Assembly: GCA_910592205.1 (NCBI GenBank)
Contig: CAJVPJ010000449.1
Location: 1 to 24,824, forward strand
Direction of reading: 5' to 3'
Origin: Paraglomus occultum
Lineage: Eukaryota; Glomeromycota; Glomeromycetes; Paraglomerales; Paraglomeraceae
Length of the DNA stretch: 24,824 nucleotides
Shown one piece after another: positions 1 to 9,290 of the stretch. The notes beneath the pieces are model-generated. The model was not told the DNA's origin. It ran no database searches and saw only the letters and a list, made by a program, of their open reading frames with translations. Within the stretch, counting starts at the first letter, position 1. Every line of letters begins with the position of its first letter. Both the position numbers and the translations under genes were made by a program.

Positions 1-111
1 TGGTTTGGATTCAGCTGCAGGTACGGTTACGCATTGGTACAAATAAAGTCAATTTATAATACTAACATTGTTTTATTACCTAATAATTTAGTGACACAAA
101 CGCTCTTGTAA
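1..111 (+). CDS. 3' end of a kinase-family gene (partial at left edge)
   Basis: Only the tail of the gene is in the window. Bases 1-20 end an exon that reads GLDSAA plus one base. An intron follows at 21-91 (GTACGG...TTTAG, with a perfect TACTAAC branch point near 59-65). The last exon, 92-111, reads VTQTLL then stop TAA (109-111). The assignment rests on two other loci in this window with the same exon end, intron position, intron phase and tail: the kinase pseudogene at 17047-17144 and the right-edge gene at 24642-24731 (tail ETQPLFE). The tail here stops one codon earlier than in those copies because a few bases are missing. Alone the fragment could not be identified. The kinase assignment is inferred through the middle copy, whose kinase domain is visible. 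Whether the upstream gene is intact cannot be seen. Confidence 0.6.
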   Translation, partial: WFGFSCRYGYALVQIKSIYNTNIVLLPNNLVTQTLL

Positions 112-1858
112 TTCGCGGTTTATTTACTGTTTTACTCAAGGAGTTTACTTCTCTTCCAATCAGATATATTGAACGTGTCATGAGTTGCGCGTTTATTGTT
201 AGACTTCTTTTCCAGAGTAGACTATTTGAGTATATAATATAGCAGCCATTATTTAAAATTTATGATACTGAATAAAAATGCGTAAACTGCGTTCGAGTCA
301 GTTTAAACTTCATTGTCAGTTTCAGTTAATTTCGCGTTTCTTAACATTGTTTTTACCTCTCCAAAGCGATCCATGCAATCGCAAAATTATCTTGCTCAAC
401 TCTTCGACATGATTGCATTCATTTACCCTTGAATAATAGTATTTAAACGCAATAGCTGCTTTGTGACTAAAATGCAAAAATCCTGTAGATATGAGTTACT
501 TCAAGCCTTCTTGAAATTTTCCGATTGAATAAAATGTCTGGCACTTTTGTAAGAACCAAAATTTTGATCCATTCCACTGCTTATCGATAGTATCAATCCG
601 TCGAAGAATCTATCATTACTCTTTTAATGATGATGTTGCCCTAACGATGCAAGTTTAACAACGCAAGTAAAACTTGCCGGACGCAAGTGTACAACTATGT
701 ATGTCAAGATTGCAAAATAACATTTGATTTGCCTATTTAGATTTTTGGCCGAGTCTGAGCAAAGATTAACTAGCTTTTCGTATGGCTTTCAAGTTAACAA
801 AATGCGCTATAATAGTGATATATTGAAATAAAGGAGAACAAGCAAAGATGTACCATCATTGACTGTGTTTGTACCGAATGAACGAATTATTGTTATATCG
901 CTAATATAAATAAGCCCCAACGACAAGGATTTTGAAATATAAAAGTTTATTATTTAGACGAGAATGAAATTTCTCCGCTATGAAAGCTGCTGTTATTCAC
1001 GCATTACTTAATATTCAACCAAGCAAACAATTCGAAAGCATTAAATAGCTTTCAGCAAAAAAAACGAGTTTATTATGGTTCGAATCTTTTGCTTGCTATT
1101 AATATTAGTAACAACACAATACTGTTTATTAGACAAAGAGTCGGAAACCCCTCTAACAAATGTTGAGTATAACAATAAAGAGAATCAAATTCTTCGATAA
1201 CAATATTGTGGCAAGTTTATTGGATTCTTAGAAATTCACAACAACTTGTAAGAAATATGATTATTTCGTCGTTAAATTGCATCTAGTTTTTTACTATTCT
1301 CTCCACATACATTTCATTATAACAATTTATTTATGCGATAACTTGTTTGATGTTTTTCTCGGCTGATGCATGGTGCAGATGTGGGGTAATCTTTCATTCG
1401 TTTAATTACGGGGTCAGAACTTTGCCACTAAGTTTGACATAAGCATAATGCACGTCATTATGAGAAACTAAAACTGACTTGTCCTGGCTCAAGCTCACTA
1501 CGTTTTAGAAAAAAAAATTGTACAATGGGTCGTTTTAATTATTTATTTTGTAACATAATAGTAAATCGGTCATGCGGATCTCAGCACCAACGGATCTCAG
1601 CATCAGCCGCGACAATAATTAACAACTACAATATGTTTATTTTTTGATTAATTTGGCGAAAGGGTTTTAATCCAAGAATAAAAAAATACGTATTTGACAA
1701 ATTTACGCTTATACGAAATAAGGAAAAGATCGATTAATGACTATCTACTTGATTTTTTGTTTTTTAAGTTATCTGAACCAATTTCTTTGGCCGCTTGTCG
1801 TTTATTAATTATGGATACCGCCATACTTCCTATTGGCCCTCTTCTATGTTCTTTACTT
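112..1858. other. AT-rich spacer, no gene seen
   Basis: All six frames are broken by frequent stops. The first 40 bases after the kinase stop resemble the 3' flank of the pseudogene near 17000-17046, then similarity fades. Minor items are a short inverted repeat (GCAAGTTT at 649-656 against AAACTTGC at 670-677) and a 12-base motif, CGGATCTCAGCA, repeated around 1575-1602. Nothing else is supported. Confidence 0.5.
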
Positions 1859-2047
1859 ACCTCTTGTGATTTTTTTTTGCTGTGTGATAATACGTTTGGA
1901 GATGTGAACTTTTTTGTTCTTTATGCAATGTTTTTATTCGTTTGCGACGGACAATTAGTTGTAATCATGCTTTTCGTAGACCAGGGATTGTAGGAATAGA
2001 CCAAATCATCCGATCAAATGCTGATAAAGAGAAGTCCAAAACATTGC
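1859..2047 (-). repeat. Dispersed repeat, copy 1 (related copy at 6674-6856)
   Basis: The stretch begins with CTCTTGTGATTTTTTTT and ends in a better conserved core at 1971-2047 (TAGACCAGGGATTGTAGGAA and on). It matches 6674-6856 in the same orientation. On the - strand the core reads SAFDRMIWSIPTIPGLRKA, and the other copy reads LEFDPMICYILIIPGLQKI in the matching frame. The shared frame suggests both derive from a coding sequence. I do not recognise the family, and the copy here has a stop directly after RKA. Confidence 0.5.
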
Positions 2048-2544
2048 AATAAAGTAACACCTTCATAAATAATCAAAATTGGGCTGTGACGTTTTTCTTC
2101 ACGACAGTTACAGTATTTATTTGGAAAGTCTGCCAGTCGTAAGATGCGTTATTATTAATTCATGTACTATTCTTTCTCCTTTACAGAAACTGTCACTGAC
2201 AGCCTTAGTCCAGTATTAGTGACAGAGGGGTGCGTTCGTAAATTTTCCGATAAATTTGGCGACCAATTGGTGCTTTAGAGCAATCTGCGCTGCCGATCGG
2301 AAGTAGCACGCAGGAGAAAATTAAAGGAGTTATCGTTAAGCAAATAGGAAAATTTTCCATGGACAAGATATACTACATTCGTCTGTAATGCACCGCCAGT
2401 CAATGGTTCAATACATTCCTCGCTTTTGTTTCTGGTTCAGGAATAAAGTACGTAAAGCGAATACGTTACGGCTCTTCATCAGGTATCCTATTCCTCTTTG
2501 TATTTCGTAATTAAACTGCTCTATACTTTGTTCGATAATATATA
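2048..2544. other. Spacer, no gene seen
   Basis: No open frame of note. A short inverted motif, TGTCACTGACA, lies near 2189. A CAGAGGGGTGCG motif near 2224 looks superficially like a hAT transposon end, but no partner was found. Confidence 0.4.
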
Positions 2545-3289
2545 CAATCGAACCCCGTTATACCGAAGGTACGGGGGAGTCATCTATGATTCGTTGTAAC
2601 GAGGAATTCAGTTAAACAAACACTCTCTTTGTAACGAAGTCCAGCCTAAAATTAAGTCATATTCGGTATATTGAGGCTTTCATAAGCAATATTTATTAGT
2701 TGCAAAATAAATACCAATATACAGGAAGAATGAATAGGTCGAACTAATCCGTAAAAAAAAAAATCTATTATAGATTGCTTTTTGCTTGTAACATTATGTA
2801 ATTTCACCTTCCTTTTCAATGAACAAAATACTTTGAACTTATTATAATCTATTTCCGTATTGCCATGTTGAAGAAAAATTAAACGCCGTTCAAACGCGGT
2901 TATGGCATCTTTAGTCAAGATAGTAGGAAGATATGGCAAATTACTTTCATTATCGTCTTCTTCTTCTGTAGGAAAAAATAGAGTAACAATCTCCTCATCT
3001 GCCACCATATCGTTGTTATGACCCCTTCATCATAATATATATTCTGCTAACACTAATGAATCTTTATAATCTGATCAATTTTTATAATTGCTACAACCAA
3101 TCACCATGCTAAATTCTTATCACGTGATAAACTTTGACTGGTAAAATCCCGCAACCGATGGAATAACGAGGTTTACTATTAAATTCGTAATAACGATCAA
3201 ATTTAAATATTAAGAAAAGGGGAAGTAACACTTGCTTCGGTATAACAAAAATTCGTTATAACGCATTTTGTTATAAGGGAGGTCGACTG
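2545..3289 (-). mobile_element. Internally deleted Tigger/pogo-like DNA transposon
   Basis: The left end starts CAATCGAACCCCGTTATACC (2545). The reverse complement of the right end starts CAGTCGACCTCCCTTATAAC (3289). These are imperfect terminal inverted repeats agreeing at about 15 of the first 20 bases. The dinucleotide TA flanks both sides (2543-2544 and 3290-3291), the target duplication expected of Tc1/mariner-pogo elements. Subterminal GTTATAAC and TTATACCGAAG motifs recur at both ends. Inside, the - strand frame 2652-3008 matches the C-terminal tail of pogo/Tigger transposases. The DDE catalytic domain and the N-terminal DNA-binding (CENP-B-type) domain are absent, so the copy is non-autonomous. 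At 745 bases it is a fraction of a full element's usual length of about 2 kb or more. Confidence 0.75.
2652..3008 (-). pseudogene. Tigger-like transposase C-terminal remnant
   Basis: The frame is 118 codons on the - strand, inside the inverted-repeat element at 2545-3289. The order of features fits the tail of pogo/Tigger transposases: an acidic start (VADEEIVTLF...TEEEDDNES), then a helix-like stretch with AITAFERRLIFLQ, then FKVFCSLKRKVKL and a final KQSIIDFF. In the family the equivalent tail reads roughly as acidic, KEALEALETL...FL, LRKLKR, QKSITDFF. After IIDFF the frame runs on into non-homologous sequence until a stop. The DDE core that would lie upstream is missing, so no transposase activity is possible from this copy. 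The ATG at 3008 is just the first in the frame and need not be a real start. Confidence 0.7.
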
Positions 3290-3320
3290 TATGTATTTAT
3301 TGGGTCCACGCGTTGTTGAC

Positions 3321-3566
3321 TATACGGCCGTGTGGGAAAAGACAATTTTGATTGTCAAAATAGGCTAGATAAAATTTGAAAACGAGTTTGGTGGGTGTCA
3401 CTTTACACGCGAGCACATAACCATTCTTCTCAATGAAAATATTTATTTTATTTGGTAGAATCTATACAGTCGTGTGGGAAAAGACAATGTTGATTGTCAA
3501 ATAGGCTGGATAATGTTAACGAGCGAGTTTGGTGTTGTCTTTGTGCATTCATATAGCCATCTTCCG
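3321..3566. repeat. Direct duplication of an about 105-base unit
   Basis: Unit 1 is about 3321-3428 and unit 2 about 3463-3566, in the same orientation with a 34-base spacer. Both start TATAC, then GTGTGGGAAAAGACAAT, TTGATTGTCAAA, ATAGGCT, GAGTTTGGTG, and end in a CATAACCATTCTTC / CATATAGCCATCTTC motif. Several substitutions and small gaps separate them, so the duplication is not recent. Unit 1 begins 31 bases outside the Tigger-like element. Confidence 0.7.
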
Positions 3567-3609
3567 CAAAAAATTTGTACGCTATGAATATGCCAAGATT
3601 TGTCGAAAA

Positions 3610-4480
3610 GCAAATGACAACCCAATAGCCTACGTAACAGGTTACAATATATTCTTCGACTCGCCAACGTTTTGGAAGACAATTTTTATGACAAATTCGG
3701 CGACCATTTCGACATTGCTATGCATGGTGATGATGATGGGATGACTCTAATAATAGATGAGAACAAACTATTGACTAGGATGAGGATGAAAGATATCGAT
3801 ACTAACACTGTATGATTAAAACCTTCTATATAACATTTTGACATTTATTAGTAGTAGCGATGATTGCCATGTTGATAACTGTGAGAAACTATGCGGTCTA
3901 GTTTAAGCTTTTTCCAAGAAGTGGAGTATAAAGCTGAGAATAAAATTGCGAGTGTGTTGTATTAAAACGTCGTTGTCCAAATATGTTCGAGGGCAGTACG
4001 GTCCCGGGTGACAAAGCGTATGATATGTATGTATTTACTTATATTTAATATTGTACGTTTTATAACTAAATTTACACTTATTACCAGCGACTGCTGCATA
4101 TGACGATCTGGTGGCGATTTGACGATATCCAGAGTTTAATCCTAGCAGCAATGCAATGTACGAATATTACGACAATGGAGAACCATGGAGAACCCGGTTA
4201 CCCTTACTGAAAATAGACAGTCAACAAATCGAAGGCTGATTTACCACAGGGGAATGATTTTGCAATGGTGAAGAACACGGGGCAAATTATGATGCCAGAT
4301 GCATCTCACAGATTCAAGTACCACATTGCTAAGCACGATTCAACCAGAAAACTGAAAAAAAAAAGATTGAACAGTTGGAAAATTTGTCCACCTTACCTAG
4401 CACAAGAACGATGGTTCACAGAGCCTGGCCTTATGCTAAAATCGACCCTTAGATATACATCGTCACAAACGACGCCCTAG
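3610..4480 (+). pseudogene. Decayed coding traces, family unknown
   Basis: Two stretches on the + strand read like broken protein sequence. From about 3617 a frame runs QPNSLRNRLQ..., LANVLEDNFYDKFGDHFDI, AMHGDDDGMTLIIDE to a TGA near 3812. From about 4080 a frame reads AAYDDLVAI, an in-frame TGA, then RYPEFNPSSNAMYEYYDNGE and on to another TGA. A third frame at 4265-4480 reads MVKNTGQIMMPDASHRFK and on to a stop. Residue composition is protein-like, but no start, no consistent splicing and no recognised domain were found. Chance open frames are a real alternative. Confidence 0.25.
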
Positions 4481-4801
4481 TGACGTGATTTGACCCATTA
4501 AAAAGCGCTAATGTAACATAAGATAAAATTTCAGCGGTGTGATCAACAAAGTGACGTAATGACATTTGCCATAATCAATAGGTTGTAAAATTTGAAATTC
4601 CAAAGTGGTGTGATAAGGGCGGAGTTATAACATCATCAGATATAAACAGAACATAATTATTAATTAACGTATAATACGGACAGATCGCGTGAAAATTAAC
4701 AGCTCTGCGCTTTTCGATTTAGTGGTAGCTACTACCAACTCTTGTAGATGATTTGGTTTAAGCGATAAGCAGAATCAATGAACTGTTCACTATCGCCATT
4801 G
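4481..4801. other. Spacer, no gene seen
   Basis: No supported feature. On the - strand a short frame near 4733-4798 (GDSEQFIDSAYRLNQI) follows the stop of the kinase fragment but does not resemble a kinase C-lobe. Confidence 0.4.
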
Positions 4802-5389
4802 TTATGATGCATTTATTGCTTGATGAGTTGAGTTATCAAACAAGTTTGTGCTAATCATACAATTTGACGACTGGTGTGTGGTTTTTGACGAAGGTTCAAC
4901 CATGTAATAGTTATCGTCATTAGACTTGGTGAATCCAATAATGAGGTTGTTGCGATGTTCAAGCCATACGGAGTATCTTCTAAAGTTATTGTCATTGCTC
5001 TTGTACTTTTGTGTTGGTAGTGAGTATGTTCTAGCAAACTCACTCACAAGTGTTGCTGTGCATTCTTCATTACTTCCAAGTAATACTAGCGTTATCGTCC
5101 CAACATAAGAGTGCTTGCGAATAGCGCAGTAAACGTTGTCAATTTGAGTTGGTTTAACGTTGATGATTTCCTCGAAAGGTATCCATGCAAGTTTATCCTC
5201 ATAACAGGATTTAACCAAGTTGTCAATTGCTGGGTTATTAACAGTTTCTGATGCCAACGACATAGTAACAGGTTGAATTAAAAGAATTCTTTTCAAGTTG
5301 AACAAATGTTCGTTCTTCAATACTTGTGTTACATAGCACATCCGCAGGTACATCGTTTCACGCATATTAGTATTACCATTGTTTGTCAA
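4802..5389 (-). pseudogene. Kinase N-lobe fragment (kinase-like, no catalytic lobe)
   Basis: The open frame is 195 codons. Residues about 45-165 follow the N-lobe layout of the TKL-type kinases expanded in Glomeromycotina. A lead helix, IDNLVKSCYEDK, is followed by WIPFEEIINVK (family pattern W-I-P-Y-x-x-F-x-N-I-K). Then come DNVYCAI at the nucleotide-loop strands, TITLVLLGSNEE where VALK-type beta-3 should lie, a helix EFARTYSL, and HRNNLIIGFTKSNDDNYYMV where H-P-N-I-I-x-F-x-G-I-T-x-D is usual. The glycine loop and the beta-3 lysine are not recognisable. The frame ends soon after the hinge, and no HRD or DFG motif follows downstream. It is therefore a truncated relic or a diverged pseudokinase. 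The true start is uncertain: the M at residue 43 (MSLASE) precedes the conserved part as well as the first ATG does. The kinase assignment is by motif reading alone. Confidence 0.5.
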
Positions 5390-6673
5390 GTCGCTTCTTA
5401 TTTACCTATTACTGTACGTCCATACATTTTCCCAGGACGAGGGACGTTTTATAATCTAATACTTTTATCTTCATTGTCATGCTAAAGTAATACGCGATAA
5501 GAGCATAACTGAGCCTTTTGCCAAGTTTCAGCACTTGGGCAGTGTAGCGTAACGCTTATCAATAATAGTAATTAGTATACGTATATGCAAATGTAAGACA
5601 CGTTTAAAAATAGAATTCCCAAATCCTTTTTCTGAATTCTCAATGTGCCAGTTTTTAGTGGTAGGGCACAGAATTCCAACAATGTAATAAAAAAAGCAAC
5701 TTTGTTCATTAATAGTTGGATAACTTAACTTATACTGTTTTTCAAAAAAGATGCGCCGGCAAAACGAAAAATAAATCAAAAAACAAATTATTGGTCATAA
5801 ACGAGTCTTGTTAACTACCTATTATTGAGTACATATTTAGGGTCTTAACGACATAATGCTTTTTCCCACCTCCCTAAATACAACCTTCCATTTTCTGCAA
5901 TGCACGGGATTTGCGAATTCCCGTTCGTAGTCTAGTGGACTTATTTCTTTAAATGCAATTCACGTAATTTACTTAATGTATTTGTTACAGAAAAATGATC
6001 AACCCATGTTACACTTGTTTTACGTACAACAATACTGCAATATACCAAGTCAGACATCAACGTTATTGTTTCGAGTTTATAGGTGACAGTTTTGACACAG
6101 AACGGTTTTAATTGATTATCACTGTTATAGACTACTTGTGCAAAGAAAAGATACGTACGTACTTCAATGTTTGAGTTAAACCATTTATTTGTTTTATTTA
6201 CAAATTCACTGAGACGGTCCCAACTGAGATGTAACATTTTCATTATCATTATCTAACCATTGACTATCATAGCGTAGAATGGCTTCACGACCCATCGAGA
6301 TTATTACATCTTTGTTATTATCAAACGATTACCATATAGTTACAGCGATATTTCGATTACGCTACATCGAAAATTAAAATTTCGAAATTACAATATTAAT
6401 ATCGCTACACCAATTACGACACAGATAATATAGATATGGTATTACTTTCAAATCCAACCCGTTTTTTATTCAAAAGTTTATGTCAAGAAAAATGTGGGTA
6501 TATATATAACGAATTCTGTAAACGTTTTGTCAGGTGCTTTTTTTTCCTATACGTATTTTTTTATGCGGAGGAGTGTACGCACAGTACATTAACAAATAAG
6601 AAATATAAAGTTAGAACTAACTAATTATAGACGCAACAATACTCCCTGCTGACACTTCTTATATGACCTTTCT
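5390..6673. other. AT-rich spacer with unassigned short open frames
   Basis: The longest open frame is on the - strand at 5941-6249, 102 codons starting MIMKMLHLSWDRLSEFVNKT. It has no recognised domain, no splice partner and no clear promoter, so I do not call it a gene. An 83-codon - strand frame at 5528-5779 is similarly unsupported. Nothing else is seen. Confidence 0.35.
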
Positions 6674-6856
6674 CTTGCCTCTTGTAATCTTTTTTGTGGC
6701 GACGACGGTACTGTCGGACGCGTAGACGGTTACTCTTTGTGTAACTCTTGTACAAGTTTTGCGACCATGTCGTTGTATCTTTTGTAGACCAGGAATTATA
6801 AGAATGTAACAAATCATCGGATCGAATTCCAACAAAAGAGAAATCTAAAACATCGC
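6674..6856 (-). repeat. Dispersed repeat, copy 2 (related copy at 1859-2047)
   Basis: The best match to copy 1 is 6779-6856 (TTTTGTAGACCAGGAATTAT and on). Weaker similarity reaches back to CTCTTGTAATCTTTTTT at 6674. On the - strand one frame reads LEFDPMICYILIIPGLQKI and continues open for about 40 more codons, basic and threonine-rich, to a TAA near 6659. A second overlapping frame (6621-6917) is also open. The family is not recognised. Confidence 0.5.
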
Positions 6857-7067
6857 GGTTATATATTTTGAAAGTTTGCCGTAGCGTGCGGTCTACGTTT
6901 TGTACCAAATATAGCATAATAAAGATACTCGTTTTTTCTTATAATATGACACGCTGGCATCAGAGTCTTTACATAGGACGCGTAAATGCCCGGAAAAAAA
7001 CCACTGGTTAAATGAATAAATGCTTTAGTAATTCGAATATTTATAAAATTACAGCGATAGGTAGTCT

Positions 7068-7360
7068 CCGGGATCACAGCAACCCAAAACGGTATGTCAC
7101 AAACAACATTCGTTGAGGAAATTTAGTCTGCAACGACGGAGCTGACAACTATCAAAATATGCCACTTAATGCCCGAGATCACAGCGGCCCATTCCACGAC
7201 GGTATGTTCTGCACGCACGCAAACATTCGTCGTGAAAATCTAAAGGGTCTTAGTCTGCAACGTCGAACGTGAACACAAGTATTAAATGCAAAAACCTAAA
7301 GAGACTTGATCTAGAACATCGAATGCAAACGCAATCAACATAAAATCTAAAAAGACGGCC
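7068..7360 (+). repeat. Eroding tandem repeat, two fuller units and two partial ones
   Basis: Unit A is about 7068-7141: CCGGGATCACAGC, GGTATGT, ACATTCGTTGAGGAAAT, TAGTCTGCAACG. Unit B is about 7172-7266: CCCGAGATCACAGC, GGTATGT, AAACATTCGTCGTGAAAATC, TAGTCTGCAACG. Partial units follow at about 7291-7333 (ACCTAAAGAGACTTGATCTAGAACATCGAATG) and 7342-7360 (AAAATCTAAAAAGACGGC). Each is more diverged than the last. The function is unknown; an old transposon end or satellite fragment would look like this. Confidence 0.6.
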
Positions 7361-7764
7361 CATGACAATTCAATACAGGGTCTGCGAGAAAAGCATGTTA
7401 TGACAATAATAACACTTTGTGGAGGAAAACATGGCCTTGATTGACAAAGAGTCAACATTAGAAATCCTCTTACCTCTTACCGAAGACCTTATTTGATGAA
7501 ATGCCAATTTACTAGCTTCCACTCGTGTCTGTAAATTGGTAAATATTGCTAATAAAACTTGAACAACTCATTGAATAAAACAAATGCTTGCCTTGAACGA
7601 ATAAACAACGCGTATCGCGTATAACAGTTCCTGTAAACCAATACCTCCTCTCCCCTCAAATGATGGTAAATGAAACTCTCCTAACAGGTATGAGCACATA
7701 GGTCTGGATGCAGCTCCAGAATTGGAAGTGATTTTCGATCCCTCTTACGCCAAAGAATTCTAAT
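7361..7764. other. Spacer, no gene seen
   Basis: No open frame or signal is supported. It forms the 3' flank of the - strand gene that ends at 7765. Confidence 0.4.
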
Positions 7765-9290
7765 TCACAGATCCTCTTCTTTGCTTCTTCTGGGCATTGT
7801 TAGAGCCTGCACTGCAGACATTACCGAGAAGCCTTTTAGCAACACATCTAGATCCTCACGATTGTTGCTGTTTTCGGATTCGTGCCGAGTGCCAACACCA
7901 CCCTTCAACTCAACCCACACATTCTCAAATTCTTCAGTATCATCAAGCCCATCCACGCGAATCTTTCTGGTGAAAATAAAGATTTGTTATAATCGGCAAC
8001 GATTTTTTCTGCATCTGACTCGGTTTCACCAGGTTTGCCGAAATAATTGGTGCAAAAATCCGTGACGTAAGCTGCGTTTTTACCCATGGTTCTTTTATTT
8101 CCTGAAGAAAGGTACCGTCTTGCCATTGCACAACCCTATAAGAAGCCGAACAGCCCGAAACATCCAAGGAAGTGAGTTGGTTTTCGGAGAAGCCAAGTGA
8201 AATTGTTATTATGAGATAAGATAAAGATAACCATGATAACACTTACACTCATTTTATAAGCTCAGCTGCCCACAAAACGTCTCATCCAAGATGTCAGAAA
8301 GAATAGACGTTGCCCAGTTCGCCTCTAATAATCTGACAATTAGGGTATGAAACCAGCCGTATTCGCTTTACTATTTCAAGGACTTTTGTGCTGTCCTCTT
8401 CAGTATTGCACAAGCCGTCTACCAAATTTAAGTTGCCATGTGTTAAGAGCTTCTCTTTATTTCCCTTTCCAAACATTTCTACCAGATTTTCATCCTTTTC
8501 TATGGAAAGCGCGTTTTTCAAGTCGTGTCGTTTCAAAATAGAATTAAGATCTTTTCCCAATGCTCATCACTTATCTGTGCATGCAATCCATATCTGAAAA
8601 GTTGAAGTGGCCGCGTCTAATTAGACTATATAGAAATGAGTTAGATAGAGCCCATCAACACTTATTGTCATAAAATTTTGGGACAAACCTAATTTTCGTC
8701 AAGTTCTTGCTATTACATCCAGTCCTGGTCCATACATGAGTATTCAGCATGTATAAGAAGTTCATCAAGATAGCGTGGCAACCTTTTATTGCGGTAACTT
8801 TCAACTTCAACAGAAATCGTGTTTGATGAGCGTTTATCTTGTGGGAATTCATATTCGACCTCAGACTGTACAGTGTCTTCTTCTTCTTCTCCTTCCTCTT
8901 CATCTGACAGAATTACTTTCTCTGCCATTTCTTTAGACAATCAAGAGACTTTTGGTAGGCAATTTCTTTTGCGATACCCAGGATTTTGTTTGCCATATGT
9001 AGTGTTACCTCCACACCTATCTTCTCTTCAATCTTTCTCTTTTTTCGCTCCAAATAAGGTTTTACACTATCATTCTCGAAGAAATCGTCTCGTTTCAAGC
9101 ATCTTCTTGCTGGATCACCCAACTGAGAATCGTTACTTAGCGCCCCCAGCGTTTTTTGGAGCGTTTCTACGCCTTCTGACAAGGAGTGATTGAAATACAC
9201 GTACAAGTTCTTTGCTTTCAATGTACTAGAGCGAGGTGCTGGCGAACGTATTGAGTCACTGAGAGCCGGCGCTTGTCCTTGTTCAACGCG
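7765..9290 (-). pseudogene. Frame-broken multi-exon gene, family not recognised
   Basis: Reading on the - strand, four protein-like blocks follow one another. (1) About 9290-8913: EQGQAPALSDSIRSP..., ETLQKTLGALSNDSQLGD, then a lysine/arginine-rich helix ERKKRKIEEKIG. (2) 8940-8713: an acidic block, SDEEEGEEEEDTVQSEVEYE, then RNKRLPRYLDELLIHAEY. (3) About 8597-8240: after a good acceptor (CAACTTTTCAG) come YGLHAQISDEHWEK, KRHDLKNALSIEKDENLVEM, and EYGWFHTLIVRLLEANWATS. (4) 7966-7765: after acceptor TTTTCACCAG, IRVDGLDDTEEFENVWVELK to a TGA at 7765-7767. A strong donor GTAAGT lies near 8224-8219. The blocks sit in frames that splicing alone does not join: block 3 needs a shift at the run of A after CATTGGG and a shift back before EYGWFH. 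I do not recognise the family. It may be a lineage-specific Glomeromycotina protein. Confidence 0.4.

Noticed and set aside
1076-1090. GGTTCGAATC-like motif, a possible tRNA B box.
   Set aside because: No A box, anticodon stem or acceptor stem can be folded around it.
2224-2300. Possible hAT transposon end (CAGAGGGGTGCG).
   Set aside because: No matching inverted end and no 8-base target duplication could be found nearby.
5941-6249. 102-codon - strand frame as a hypothetical gene.
   Set aside because: No recognised domain, conserved motif or splice signals; the length is within chance for the window. It is mentioned in the spacer entry only.
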